From Arenicola marina (lineage: Eukaryota > Annelida > Polychaeta > Arenicolidae), in NCBI GenBank assembly GCA_964019135.1, contig OZ025248.1, forward strand, positions 18,607,574-18,671,573: DNA of 64,000 nt, in the 5' to 3' direction. This document shows, piece by piece, positions 13,401 to 28,400 of the stretch. The position numbers and the translations under genes are program-made. The first letter of the stretch is position 1; each line of letters starts with the position of its first letter. A model generated the notes under the pieces. That model did no database searches and was not told where the DNA came from. It saw nothing but the letters and a program-made list of their open reading frames with translations.

Positions 13401-16400
13401 CGCCCACCCCAGCGCTGTTCCCTGTGTTACCACACCGCCCACCCCAGCGCTGTTCCCTGTGTTACCACACCGCCCACCCAGCGCTGTTCCCTGTGTTACC
13501 ACACCGCCCACCCCAGCGCTGTTCCCTGTGTTACCACACCGCCAACCCCAGCGCTGTTCCCTGTGTTACCACACCGCCCACCCCAGCGCTGTGCCCTGTG
13601 TTACCACACCGCCCACCCCAGCGCTGTTCCCTGTGTTACCACACCGCCAACCCCAGCGCTGTGCCCTGTGTTACCACACCGCCCACCCCAGCGCTGTGTC
13701 CTGTGTTACCACACCGCCCACCCCAGCGCTGTTCCCTGTGTTACCACACCGCCCACCCCAGCGCTGTGCCCTGTGTTACCACACCGCCAACCCCAGCGCT
13801 GTTCCCTGTGTTACCACACCGCCCACCCCAGCGCTGTTCCCTGTGTTACCACACCGCCCACCCCAGCGCTGTTCCCTGTGTTACCACATCGCCAACCCCA
13901 GCGCTGTTCCCTGTGTTACCACACCGCCCACCCCAGCACTGTTCCCTGTGTTACCACACCGCCCACCCCAGCGCTGTTCCCTGTGTTACCACACCGCCCA
14001 CCCCAGCACTGTTCCCTGTGTTACCACACCGCCCACCCCAGCGCTGTTCCCTGTGTTACCACACCGCCCACCCCAGCACTGTTCCCTGTGTTACCACACC
14101 GCTGCTCCCTGCGCTGTTCCCTGTGTTACCACACCGCCCACCCCAGCGCTGTTCCTTGTGTTACCACACCGCCCACCCCAGCGCTGTTCCCTGTGCTACC
14201 ACACCGCCCACCCAGCGCTGTTCCCTGTGTTACCACACCGCCCACCCAGCGCTGTTCCCTGTGTTACCACACCGCCAACCCCAGCGCTGTTCCCTGTGTT
14301 ACCACACCGCCCACCCAGCGCTGTTCCCTGTGCTACCACACCGCCCACCCAGCGCTGTTCCCTGTGTTACCACACCGCCCACCCAGCGCTGTTCCCTGTG
14401 TTACCACACCGCCCACCCCAGCGCTGTTCCCTGTGCTACCACACCGCCCACCCAGCGCTGTTCCCTGTGTTACCACACCGCCCACCCAGCGCTGTTCCCT
14501 GTGTTACCACACCGCCAACCCCAGCGCTGTTCCCTGTGTTACCACACCGCCCACCCAGCGCTGTTCCCTGTGTTACCACACCGCCCACCCCAGCGCTGTG
14601 CCCTGTGTTACCACACCGCCCACCCCAGCGCTGTTCCCTGTGTTACCACACCGCCCACCCCAGCGCTGTTCCCTGTGTTACCACACCGCCCACCCCAGCG
14701 CTGTGCCCTGTGTTACCACACCGCCCACCCCAGCGCTGTTCCCTGTGTTACCACACCGCCCACCCCAGCGCTGTTCCCTGTGTTACCACACCGCCCACCC
14801 CAGCGCTGTTCCCTGTGTTACCACACCGCCCACCCCAGCGCTGTTCCCTGTGTTACCACACCGCCCACCCAGCGCTGTTCCCTGTGTTACCACACCGCCC
14901 ACCCCAGCGCTGTTCCTTGTGTTACCACACCGCCCACCCCAGCGCTGTTCCCTGTGCTACCACACCGCCCACCCAGCGCTGTTCCCTGTGTTACCACACC
15001 GCCCACCCAGCGCTGTTCCCTGTGTTACCACACCGCCAACCCCAGCGCTGTTCCCTGTGTTACCACACCGCCCACCCAGCGCTGTTCCCTGTGTTACCAC
15101 ACCGCCCACCCCAGCGCTGTGCCCTGTGTTACCACACCGCCCACCCAGCGCTGTTCCCTGTGTTACCACACCGCCAACCCCAGCGCTGTTCCCTGTGTTA
15201 CCACACCGCCCACCCAGCGCTGTTCACTGTGTTACCACACCGCCCACCCAGCGCTGTTCCCTGTGTTACCACACCGCCCACCCAGCGCTGTTCCCTGTGT
15301 TACCACACCGCCAACCCCAGCGCTGTTCCCTGTGTTACCACACCGCCCACCCAGCGCTGTTCCCTGTGTTACCACACCGCCCACCCCAGCGCTGTGCCCT
15401 GTGTTACCACACCGCCCACCCAGCGCTGTTCCCTGTGTTACCACACCGCCAACCCCAGCGCTGTTCCCTGTGTTACCACACCGCCCACCCAGCGCTGTTC
15501 CCTGTGTTACCACACCGCCCACCCCAGCGCTGTGCCCTGTGTTACCACACCGCCCACCCCAGCGCTGTTCCCTGTGTTACCACACCGCCCACCCAGCGCT
15601 GTTCCCTGTGTTACCACACCGCCCACCCCAGCGCTGTGCCCTGTGTTACCACACCGCCAACCCCAGCGCTGTTCCCTGTGTTACCACACCGCCCACCCCA
15701 GCGCTGTGCCCTGTGTTACCACACCGCCCACCCAGCGCTGTTCCCTGTGTTACCACACCGCCCACCCCAGCGCTGTGCCCTGTGTTACCACACCGCCAAC
15801 CCCAGCGCTGTTCCCTGTGTTACCACACCGCCAACCCCAGCGCTGTTCCCTGTGTTACCACACCGCCCACCCAGCGCTGTTCCCTGTGTTACCACACCGC
15901 CAACCCCAGCGCTGTTCCCTGTGTTACCACACCGCCCACCCAGCGCTGTTCCCTGTGTTACCACACCGCCAACCCCAGCGCTGTTCCCTGTGTTACCACA
16001 CCGCCAACCCCAGCGCTGTTCCCTGTGTTACCACACCGCCCACCCCAGCGCTGTTCCCTGTGTTACCACACCGCCCACCCAGCGCTGTGCCCTGTGTTAC
16101 CACACCGCCCACCCCAGCGCTGTTCCCTGTGCTACCACACCGCTGCTCCCTGCGCTGTTCCCTGTGTTACCACACCGCCAACCCCAGCGCTGTTCCCTGT
16201 GTTACCACACCGCCAACCCCAGCGCTGTTCCCTGTGTTACCACACCGCCAACCCCAGCGCTGTGCCCTGTGTTACCACACCGCCAACCCCAGCGCTGTTC
16301 CCTGTGTTACCACACCGCTGCTCCCTGCGCTGTTCCCTGTGTTACCACACCGCCAACCCCAGCGCTGTTCCCTGTGTTACCACACCGCCCACCCCAGCGC

Positions 16401-19400
16401 TGTTCCCTGTGTTACCACACCGGTGCTCCCTGCGCTGTTCCCTGTGTTACCACACCGCCAACCCCAGCGCTGTTCCCTGCGTTACCACACCGCCAACCCC
16501 AGCGCTGTGCCCTGTGTTACCACACCGCCAACCCCAGCGCTGTTCCGTGTTACCACACCGCCCACCCCAGCGCTGTTCCCTGTGTTACCACACCGCTAAC
16601 CCCAGCACTGTTCCCTGTGTTACCACACCGCTAACCCCAGCGCTGTTCCCTGTGTTACCACACCGCTAACCCCAGCGCTGTTCCCTGTGTTACCACACCG
16701 CCAACCCCAGCGCTGCTCCCTGCGTTACCACACCGCTAACCCCAGCACTGTTCCCTGTGTTACCACACCGCTAACCCCAGCGCTGTTCCCTGTGTTACCA
16801 CACCGCTAACCCCAGCGCTGTTCCCTGCGTTACCACACCGCCCACCCCAGCGCTGTTCCCTGTGTTACCACACCGCTGCTCCCTGCGCTGTTCCCTGTGT
16901 TACCACATCGCCAGCCCCAGCGCTGTTCCCTGTGTTACCACACCGCCAACCCCAGCGCTGTTCCCTGTGTTACCACACCGCCCACCCCAGCGCTGTTCCC
17001 TGTGTTACCACACCGCCCACCCCAGCGCTGTTCCCTGTGTTACCACACCGCTGCTCCCTGCGCTGTTCCCTGTGTTACCACACCGCCAACCCTAGCGCTG
17101 TTCCCTGTGTTACCACACCGCTGCTCCCTGCGCTGTTCCCTGTGTTACCACACCGCCCACCCCAGCGCTGTTCCCTGTGTTACCACACCGGTGCTCCCTG
17201 CGCTGTTCCCTGTGTTACCACACCGCCAACCCCAGCGCTGTTCCCTGCGTTACCACACCGCCAACCCCAGCGCTGTGCCCTGTGTTACCACACCGCCAAC
17301 CCCAGCGCTGTTCCCTGTGTTACCACACCGCCCACCCCAGCGCTGTTCCCTGTGTTACCACACCGCTAACCCCAGCACTGTTCCCTGTGTTACCACACCG
17401 CTAACCCCAGCGCTGTTCCCTGTGTTACCACACCGCTAACCCCAGCGCTGTTCCCTGTGTTACCACACCGCCAACCCCAGCGCTGCTCCCTGCGTTACCA
17501 CACCGCTAACCCCAGCACTGTTCCCTGTGTTACCACACCGCTAACCCCAGCGCTGTTCCCTGTGTTACCACACCGCTAACCCCAGCGCTGTTCCCTGCGT
17601 TACCACACCGCCCACCCCAGCGCTGTTCCCTGTGTTACCACACCGCTGCTCCCTGCGCTGTTCCCTGTGTTACCACATCGCCAGCCCCAGCGCTGTTCCC
17701 TGTGTTACCACACCGCCAACCCCAGCGCTGTTCCCTGTGTTACCACACCGCCCACCCCAGCGCTGTTCCCTGTGTTACCACACCGCCCACCCCAGCGCTG
17801 TTCCCTGTGTTACCACACCGCTGCTCCCTGCGCTGTTCCCTGTGTTACCACACCGCCAACCCTAGCGCTGTTCCCTGTGTTACCACACCGCTGCTCCCTG
17901 CGCTGTTCCCTGTGTTACCACACCGCCAACCCCAGCGCTGTTCCCTGTGTTACCACACCGCTGCTCCCTGCGCTGTTCCCTGTGTTACCACACCGCCAAC
18001 CCCAGCGCTGTTCCCTGTGTTACCACACCGCTGCTCCCTGCGCTGTTCCCTGTGTTACCACACCGCCAGCCCCAGCGCTGTTCCCTGTGTTACCACACCG
18101 CTGCTCCCTGCGCTGTTCCCTGTGTTACCACACCGCCAACCCCAGCGCTGTTCCCTGTGTTACCACACCGCCCACCCAGCGCTGTGTCCTGTGCTACCAC
18201 ATCGCCCACCCAGCGCTGTGTCCTGTGCTACCACACCGCCAGCCCCAGCGCTGTGTCCTGTGTTACCACACCGCCCACCCCAGCGCTGTGCCCTGTGTTA
18301 CCACACCGCCCACCCCAGCGCTGTTCCCTGTGCTACCACACCGCCCACCCAGCGCTGTTCCCTGTGTTACCACACCGCCCACCCCAGCGCTGTTCCCTGT
18401 GTTACCACACCGCCCACCCAGCGCTGTTCCCTGTGCTACCACACCGCCCACCCCAGCGCTGTGTCCTGTGTTACCACACCGCCCACCCCAGCGCTGTTCC
18501 CTGTGTTACCACACCGCCCACCCAGCGCTGCTCCCTGTGTTACCACACCGCCCACCCCAGCGCTGTGTCCTGTGTTACCACACCGCCCACCCTAGCGCTG
18601 TTCCCTGTGTTACCACACCGCCCACCCCAGCGCTGTGCCCTGTGTTACCACACCGCCCACCCCAGCGCTGTTCCCTGTGTTACCACACCGCCCACCCAGC
18701 GCTGCTCCCTGTGTTACCACACCGCCCACCCCAGCGCTGTGTCCTGTGTTACCACACCGCCCACCCTAGCGCTGTTCCCTGTGTTACCACACCGCCCACC
18801 CCAGCGCTGTTCCCTGTGTTACCACACCGCCCACCCCAGCGCTGTGTCCTGTGCTACCACATCGCCAACCCCAGCGCTGTTCCCTGTGTTACCACACCGC
18901 CCACCCAGCGCTGTGTCCTGTGCTACCACATCGCCCACCCCAGCGCTGTGTCCTGTGTTACCACACCGCCCACCCCAGCGCTGTTCCCTGTGTTACCACA
19001 CCGCCCACCCCAGCGCTGTTCCCTGTGTTACCACACCGCCCACCCAGCGCTGTTCCCTGTGCTACCACACCGCCAACCCCAGCGCTGTTCCCTGTGTTAC
19101 CACACCGCCCACCCCAGCGCTGTTCCCTGTGTTACCACACCGCCAACCCCAGCGCTGTTCCCTGTGTTGCCACACCGCCCACCCCAGCGCTGTTCCCTGT
19201 GTTACCACACCGCCCACCCAGCGCTGTTCCCTGTGCTACCACACCGCCCACCCAGCGCTGTGTCCTGTGCTACCACACCGCCCACCCCAGCGCTGTGTCC
19301 TGTGTTACCACACCGCCCACCCCAGCGCTGTTCCCTGTGTTACCACACCGCCCACCCCAGCGCTGTGCCCTGTGTTACCACACCGCCCACCCAGCGCTGT

Positions 19401-22400
19401 TCCCTGTGTTACCACACCGCCCACCCCAGCGCTGTTCCCTGTGTTACCACATCGCCCACCCCAGCGCTGTTCCCTGTGTTACCACACCGCCCACCCCAGC
19501 GCTGTTTCCTGTGCTACCACACCGCCCACCCCAGCGCTGTTCCCTGTGTTACCACACCGCCCACCCAGCGCTGTGCCCTGTGTTACCACACCGCCCACCC
19601 AGCGCTGTGTCCTGTGCTACCACACCGCCCACCCCAGCGCTGTGTCCTGTGTTACCACACCGCCCACCCCAGCGCTGTTCCCTGTGTTACCACATCGCCC
19701 ACCCCAGCGCTGTTCCCTGTGTTACCACACCGCCCACCCCAGCGCTGTTTCCTGTGCTACCACATCGCCCACCCCAGCGCTGTTCCCTGTGTTACCACAC
19801 CGCCCACCCCAGCGCTGTTTCCTGTGTTACCACACCGCCCACCCCAGCGCTGTTCCCTGTGTTACCACACCGCCCACCCCAGCGCTGTTCCCTGTGTTAC
19901 CACATCGCCCACCCCAGCGCTGTTCCCTGTGTTACCACACCGCCAACCCCAGCGCTGTTCCCTGTGTTACCACATCGCCCACCCCAGCGCTGTTCCCTGT
20001 GTTACCACATCGCCCACCCCAGCGCTGTTCCCTGTGTTACCACACCGCCCACCCCAGCGCTGTTTCCTGTGCTACCACATCGCCCACCCCAGCGCTGTTC
20101 CCTGTGTTACCACATCGCCCACCCCAGCGCTGTTTCCTGTGTTACCACACCGCCTACCCCAGCGCTGTTCCCTGTGTTACCACACCGCCCACCCCAGCGC
20201 TGTTCCCTGTGTTACCACATCGCCCACCCCAGCGCTGTTCCCTGTGTTACCACACCGCCCACCCCAGCGCTGTTCCCTGTGTTACCACACCGCCCACCCC
20301 AGCGCTGTTCCCTGTGTTACCACATCGCCCACCCCAGCGCTGTTCCCTGTGTTACCACACCGCCCACCCCAGCGCTGTTCCCTGTGTTACCACACCGCCC
20401 ACCCCAGCGCTGTTCCCTGTGTTACCACATCGCCCACCCCAGCGCTGTTCCCTGTGTTACCACACCGCCCACCCCAGCGCTGTTCCCTGTGTTACCACAT
20501 CGCCCACCCCAGCGCTGTTCCCTGTGTTACCACACCGCCAACCCCAGCGCTGTGTCCTGTGTTGCCACACCGCCCACCCCAGCGCTGTTCCCTGTGTTAC
20601 CACACCGCCAACCCCAGCGCTGTTCCCTGTGTTACCACACCGCCCACCCCAGCGCTGTGCCCTGTGTTACCACACCGCCCACCCCAGCGCTGCTCCCTGC
20701 GTTACCACACCGCCCACCCAGCGCTGTTCCCTGTGTTACCACACCGCCCACCCCAGCGCTGTGCCTTGTGTTACACACCGCCCACCCAGCGCTGTTCCCT
20801 GTGTTACCACACCGCCCACCCAGCGCTGTTCCCTGTGCTACCACATCGCCAACCCCAGCGCTGTTCCCTGTGTTACCACACCGCCCACCCCAGCGCTGTT
20901 CCCTGTGTTACCACACCGCCCACCCAGCGCTGTTCCCTGTGTTACCACACCGCCCACCCAGCGCTGTTCCCTGTGCTACCACATCGCCAACCCCAGCGCT
21001 GTTCCCTGTGTTACCACACCGCCCACCCCAGCGCTGTTTCCTGTGCTACCACATCGCCCACCCCAGCGCTGTGTCCTGTGTTACCACACCGCCCACCCCA
21101 GCGCTGTGCCCTGTGTTACCACACCGCCCACCCCAGCGCTGTTCCCTGTGTTACCACACCGCCAACCCCAGCGCTGCTCCCTGCGTTACCACACCGCCAA
21201 CCCCAGCGCTGCTCCCTGCGTTACCACATCGCCAACCCCAGCGCTGTTCCCTGTGTTACCACATCGCCAACCCCAGCGCTGTTCCCTGTGTTACCACACC
21301 GCTGCTCCCTGCGCTGTTCCCTGTGTTGCCACACCGCTGCTCCCAGCGCTGTTCCCTGTGTTACCACCTCGCCCACCCCAGCGCTGTTCCCTGTGTTACC
21401 ACATCGCCAACCCCAGCGCTGTTCCCTGTGTTACCACACCGCTGCTCCCTGCGCTGTTCCCTGTGTTACCACACCGCCCACCCCAGCGCTGTTCCCTGTG
21501 TTACCACACCGCCAACCCCAGCGCTGTTCCCTGTGTTGCCACACCGCCCACCCCAGCGCTGTTCCCTGTGTTACCACACCGCCAACCCCAGCGCTGTGTC
21601 CTGTGTTACCACACCGCCCACCCCAGCGCTGTGTCCTGTGTTACCACACCGCCCACCCCAGCGCTGTGTCCTGTGTTACCACACCGCCCACCCCAGCGCT
21701 GTTCCCTGTGTTACCACACCGCCCACCCCAGCGCTGTTCCCTGTGTTATACACCGCCAACCCCAGCGCTGTGTCCTGTGTTACCACACCGCCCACCCCAG
21801 CGCTGTTCCCTGTGTTATACACCGCCCACCCCAGCGCTGTGCCTTGTGTTACACACCGCCCACCCCAGCGCTGTGCCTTGTGTTACACACCGCCCACCCC
21901 AGCGCTGTTCCCTGTGTTACCACACCGCCCACCCCAGCGCTGTTCCCTGTGTTATACACCGCCCACCCCAGCGCTGTTCCCTGTGTTATACACCGCCCAC
22001 CCCAGCGCTGTGCCTTGTGTTACACACCGCCCACCCCAGCGCTGTGCCTTGTGTTACACACCGCCCACCCCAGCGCTGTGCCTTGTGTTACACACCGCCC
22101 ACCCCAGCGCTGTTCCCTGTGTTACCACACCGCCCACCCCAGCGCTGTTCCCTGTGTTATACACCGCCCACCCCAGCGCTGTGCCTTGTGTTACACACCG
22201 CCCACCCCAGCGCTGTTCCCTGTGTTACCACACCGCCCACCCCAGCGCTGTTCCCTGTGTTATACACCGCCCACCCCAGCGCTGTGCCTTGTGTTACACA
22301 CCGCCCACCCCAGTTCTTGCTTCCTGTGTTGCCACACCTGTGACTCTGGTTGCTGCCGTTAGAGCAATAACCACATGCATGGAGGCGATTTGCTCATTAC

Positions 22401-25400
22401 TGTAAGGTCTTGTTTACACTATACATATGTATAACCGTAATGTAATAAATGGGGCTTGTCTTTTGCGATGCCTTCTGAAGTCTCGCGTTGCCTTCTGAAG
22501 TCTCGCGATACCTTCTGAAGTCTGGTTCTTGTTAAAGGATCCATAAATGATCGCCCGTGCCCGCCTTCCATTGCTCCATGTTATGTTTGGTCGAAGGCTG
22601 GGTCCTTGAAGCAGTAGTTAACTCGCCGACTTATTGCCGTAGGATGCCTGGGTGTGAGCGCCCTAGTGGGTTAGCCAACCACCTCAGGCGCCTTGATACT
22701 GGCTGTCTCGCCGCCACCTGGGAGGCAATGACTTTAGGTTGACGCACTCTGCTGTAATTGGATTGTCTAATTATTTTTATTTTTACCCTCTGGCAAACTC
22801 TCCTTGGTGGCGACGCCTGCCGGATGTCCACACACACAAGTGGCATGAAGACAAAACTCCGTGGTGCCATTTGGATAATTTCCATTTGGATAATTTGACG
22901 AAACTTTCTTGGACGTCATCACTTCATATTGATATGTTTTTTTTCTGTCCTTCGTTGAGAGTCTTGTAGTTTCAATGATAGCGTGTTTATGACTAATCAT
23001 TGTGATCATTTGGACGACGTGTGCATCACGGTGCCTATCCCACTCTGGAGAGAAGACTGTACTCCGGGCTTCAAGGAATATCCCTGGCCATTGGGTCTGG
23101 CCTGCATCGACATTGGTGACATCAATGCCATTCCTCGCCCACCCAGGAAATAGAGCCAACCCGTTTGCCATGGAACACAAGCGAAAGGGGATAAAACAAC
23201 CTCTAAGGGAAACTGCCTCGTACCGGCGTCAATGTAAATCTGACTACTTGCGTTGCGGCAGACCAGGTCTGGCCCAGGGTAGGGTTTGGGGCCCCCGCGG
23301 GAAGCCTGCCCCCCCCCCGTCCTCCCTCTCACCCCCCCCCCCCTACTCCCCTGTGGGGAATGAAATCACGCTTCTGGAACAACATGTGTCGGGATCTGTC
23401 CGCCGGGGTGGTTGTAAACCGGACAGGACGCTGTCGGGACGCCTCAACCACGTCACAACGTCAGACGAGGCGCAATATTCAATGGACTTGGCCATGTAAA
23501 AATAAACCTGTGTGTCAGGCCTTCCCCGTGCTGCCTAAGAAAAATGGTTGATGACAATAAAACCGGGGGGGGGGGGCATTTTATGATTAATAGATAAAAG
23601 ATGTTCAGGAGATTTAAAAATTTGAAATATTTTTAATTTTAAAACTGGGGAGACCCTTTTAGACTCCATAGGGCTCCATACTTACATGGCTCTTTACTCA
23701 CTAGTAGCCCTTTAACATGGCCCTCCGGTCCGCCCCGCAGTCCGCCCTGCGGGCTCCATACTCACTAGTGGTGCTCCATACTCACTAGTAGGGCTCCATA
23801 CTCACTAGTGGTGCTCCATACTCACTAGTAGGGCTCCATACTCACTATTAGGGTCTCATACTCACTAGTAGGGCTCCATACTCACTAGTGGTGCTCCATA
23901 CTCACTAGTAGGGCTCCATACTCACTATTGGGGTCTCATACTGACTAATAGGGCTTCATACTTACTATTAGGGTCTCATACTCACTAGTAGGGCTCCATA
24001 CTCACTAGTATGGCTCCATACTCACTATTAGGGTCTCATAATCGCTAGTAGGGCTCCATACTCACTAGTAGGGCTCCATACTCACTATTGGGGTCTCATA
24101 CTGACTAATAGGGCTCCATACTCACTAGTATGGCTCCATACTCACTATTAGGGTCTCATAATCACTAGTAGGGCTCCATACTCACTAGTAGGGCTCCATA
24201 CTCACTAGTAGGGCTCCATACTCACTAGTAGGGCTCCATACTCACTAGTAGGGCTCCATACTCACCAGTAGGGCTCCATACTCACTAGTGGTGCTCCATA
24301 CTTACTAGTAGGGCTCCATACTCACTAGTGGTGCTCCATACTTACTAGTAGGGCTCCATACTCACTATTGGTGCTCCATACTTACTAGTAGGGCTCCATA
24401 CTCACTATTAGGGTCTCATACTGACTAATAGGGCTCCATACTTACTATTAGGGTCTCATACTCACTAGTAGGGCTCCATACTCACTAGTATGGCTCCATA
24501 CTCACTATTAGGGTCTCATAATCACTAGTAGGGCTCCATACTCACTAGTAGGGCTCCATACTCACTAGTAGGGCTCCATACTCACTAGTAGGGCTCCATA
24601 CTCACGAGTAGGGCTCCATACTCACTAGTAGGGTCCCATACTCACTAGTGGTGCTCCATACTTACTAGTAGGGCTCCATACTCACTAGTGGTGCTCCATA
24701 CTTACTAGTAGGGCTCCATACTCACTATTAGGGTCTCATACTCACTAGTAGGGCTCCATACTCACTAGTATGGCTCCATACTCACCAGTAGGGCTCCATA
24801 CTCACTAGTGGTGCTCCATACTTACTAGTAGGGCTCCATACTCACTAGTGGTGCTCCATACTTACTAGTAGGGCTCCATACTCACTATTAGGGTCTCATA
24901 CTCACTAGTAGGGCTCCATACTCACTAGTATGGCTCCATACTCACCAGTAGGGCTCCATACTCACTAGTGGTGCTCCATACTCACTAGTAGGGCTCCATA
25001 CTCACTATTAGGGTCTCATACTCACTATTAGGGTCTCATACTCACTAGTAGGGCTCCATACTCACTAGTAGGGCTCCATACTCACTAGTATGGCTCCATA
25101 CTCACTATTAGGGTCTCATAATCACTAGTAGGGCTCCATACTCACTAGTAGGGCTCCATACTCACTAGTAGGGCTCCATACTCACTAGTAGGGCTCCATA
25201 CTCACTATTAGGGTCTCATACTCACTAGTAGGGCTCCATACTTACTAGTAGGGCTCCATACTCACTATTGGGGTCTCATACTGACTAATAGGGCTCCATA
25301 CTTACTATTAGGGTCTCATACTCACTAGTAGGGCTCCATACTCACTAGTATGGCTCCATACTCACTATTAGGGTCTGATAATCACTAGTAGGGCTCCATA

Positions 25401-28400
25401 CTCACCAGTAGGGCTCCATACTCACTAGTGGTGCTCCATACTTACTAGTAGGGCTCCATACTCACTAGTGGTGCTCCATACTTACTAGTAGGGCTCCATA
25501 CTCACTATTATGGTCTCATACTGACTAATAGGGCTCCATACTTACTATTAGGGTCTCATACTCACTAGTAGGGCTCCATACTCACTAGTATGGCTCCATA
25601 CTCACTATTAGGGTCTCATAATCACTAGTAGGGCTCCATACTCACTAGTAGGGCTCCATACTCACTAGTAGGGCTCCGTACTCACTAGTAGGGCTCCATA
25701 CTCACCAGTAGGGCTCCATACTCACTAGTGGTGCTCCATACTTACTAGTAGGGCTCCATACTCACTAGTGGTGCTCCATACTTACTAGTAGGGCTCCATA
25801 CTCACTATTAGGGTCTCATACTCACTAGTAGGGCTCCATACTCACTAGTATGGCTCCATACTCACCAGTAGGGCTCCATACTCACTAGTGGTGCTCCATA
25901 CTCACTAGTAGGGCTCCATACTCACTATTGGGGTCTCATACTGACTAATAGGGTTCCATACTCACTATTAGGGTCTCATACTCACTAGTAGGGCTCCATA
26001 CTCACTAGTAGGGCTCCATACTCACTAGTATGGCTCCATACTCACTATTAGGGTCTCATAATCACTAGTAGGGCTCCATACTCACTAGTAGGGCTCCATA
26101 CTCACTAGTAGGGCTCCATACTCACTAGTAGGGCTCCATACTCACTATTAGGGTCTCATCCTCACTAGTAGGGCTCCATACTTACTAGTAGGGCTCCATA
26201 CTCACTATTGGGGTCTCATACTGACTAATAGGGCTCCATACTTACTATTAGGGTCTCATACTCACTAGTAGGGCTCCATACTTACTAGTAGGCCTCCATA
26301 CTCACTATTGGGGTCTCATACTGACTAATAGGGCTCCATACTTACTATTAGGGTCTCATACTCACTAGTAGGGCTCCATACTCACTAGTATGGCTCCATA
26401 CTCACTATTAGGGTCTGATAATCACTAGTAGGGCTCCATACTCACTAGTAGGGCTCCATACTCACTAGTAGGGCTCCATACTCACTATTAGGGTCTCATA
26501 CTCACTAGTAGGGCTCCATACTCACTAGTAGGGCTCCATACACACTAGTAGGGTCCCATACTCACTGGTAGGGCTCCATAATCACTAGTAGGGTCCTATG
26601 CTCACTAGTAGAGCTCCATACTCACTATTAGGGTCTCATACTCACTAGTAGGGCTCCATACTCACTAGTAGGGCTCCATACTCACTAGTAGGGCTCCATA
26701 CTCACTAGTAGGGCTCCATACTCACTAGTAGGGCTCCATACTCACTAGTAGGGTCCTATACTCACTAGTAGGGCTCCATACTCACTATTGGGGTCTCATA
26801 CTGACTAATAGGGCTCCATACTTACTATTAGGGTCTCATACTCACTAGTAGGGCTCCATACTCACTAGTATGGCTCCATACTCACTATTAGGGTCTGATA
26901 ATCACTAGTAGGGCTCCATACTCACCAGTAGGGCTCCATACTCACTAGTGGTGCTCCATACTTACTAGTAGGGCTCCATACTCACTAGTGGTGCTCCATA
27001 CTTACTAGTAGGGCTCCATACTCACTATTAGGGTCTCATACTGACTAATAGGGCTCCATACTTACTATTAGGGTCTCATACTCACTAGTAGGGCTCCATA
27101 CTCACTAGTATGGCTCCATACTCACTATTAGGGTCTCATAATCACTAGTAGGGCTCCATACTCACTAGTAGGGCTCCATACTCACTAGTAGGGCTCCGTA
27201 CTCACTAGTAGGGCTCCATACTCACCAGTAGGGCTCCATACTCACTAGTGGTGCTCCATACTTACTAGTAGGGCTCCATACTCACTAGTGGTGCTCCATA
27301 CTTACTAGTAGGGCTCCATACTCACTATTAGGGTCTCATACTCACTAGTAGGGCTCCATACTCACTAGTATGGCTCCATACTCACCAGTAGGGCTCCATA
27401 CTCACTAGTGGTGCTCCATACTCACTAGTAGGGCTCCATACTCACTATTGGGGTCTCATACTGACTAATAGGGCTCCATACTCACTATTAGGGTCTCATA
27501 CTCACTAGTAGGGCTCCATACTCACTAGTAGGGCTCCATACTCACTAGTATGGCTCCATACTCACTATTAGGGTCTCATAATCACTAGTAGGGCTCCATA
27601 CTCACTAGTAGGGCTCCATACTCACTAGTAGGGCTCCATACTCACTATTAGGGTCTCATCCTCACTAGTAGGGCTCCATACTCACTATTGGGGTCTCATA
27701 CTGACTAATAGGGCTCCATACTCACTATTAGGGTCTCATACTCACTAGTAGGGCTCCATACTCACTAGTAGGGCTCCATACTCACTAGTATGGCTCCATA
27801 CTCACTATTAGGGTCTCATAATCACTAGTAGGGCTCCATACTCACTAGTAGGGCTCCATACTCACTAGTAGGGCTCCATACTCACTATTAGGGTCTCATC
27901 CTCACTAGTAGGGCTCCATACTTACTAGTAGGGCTCCATACTCACTATTGGGGTCTCATACTGACTAATAGGGCTCCATACTTACTATTAGGGTCTCATA
28001 CTCACTAGTAGGGCTCCATACTCACTAGTATGGCTCCATACTCACTATTAGGGTCTGATAATCACTAGTAAGGCTCCATACTCACTAGTAGGGCTCCATA
28101 CTCACTAGTAGGGCTCCATACTCACTAGTAGGGCTCCATACTCACTATTAGGGTCTCATACTCACTAGTAGGGCTCCATACTCACTAGTAGGGCTCCATA
28201 CACACTAGTAGGGTCCCATACTCACTGGTAGGGCTCCATAATCACTAGTAGGGTCCTATGCTCACTAGTAGAGCTCCATACTCACTATTAGGGTCTCATA
28301 CTCACTAGTAGGGCTCCATACTCACTAGTAGGGCTCCATACTCACTAGTAGGGCTCCATACTCACTAGTAGGGCTCCATACTCACTAGTAGGGCTCCATA

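Noticed and set aside
6420..16634. 3404-codon ORF and similar long ORFs in the 35-bp array as a giant repeat protein
   Set aside because: The 3404-codon frame starts at GTG with no ATG context, lies wholly inside a CERK intron, and is explained by a stop-free repeat unit that is open in all three + frames.
22557..23551. ORFs on both strands between the two largest arrays as exons or a transposon protein
   Set aside because: I recognise no domain, and no splice-compatible similarity to CERK. The overlapping frames look like chance or decayed repeats.
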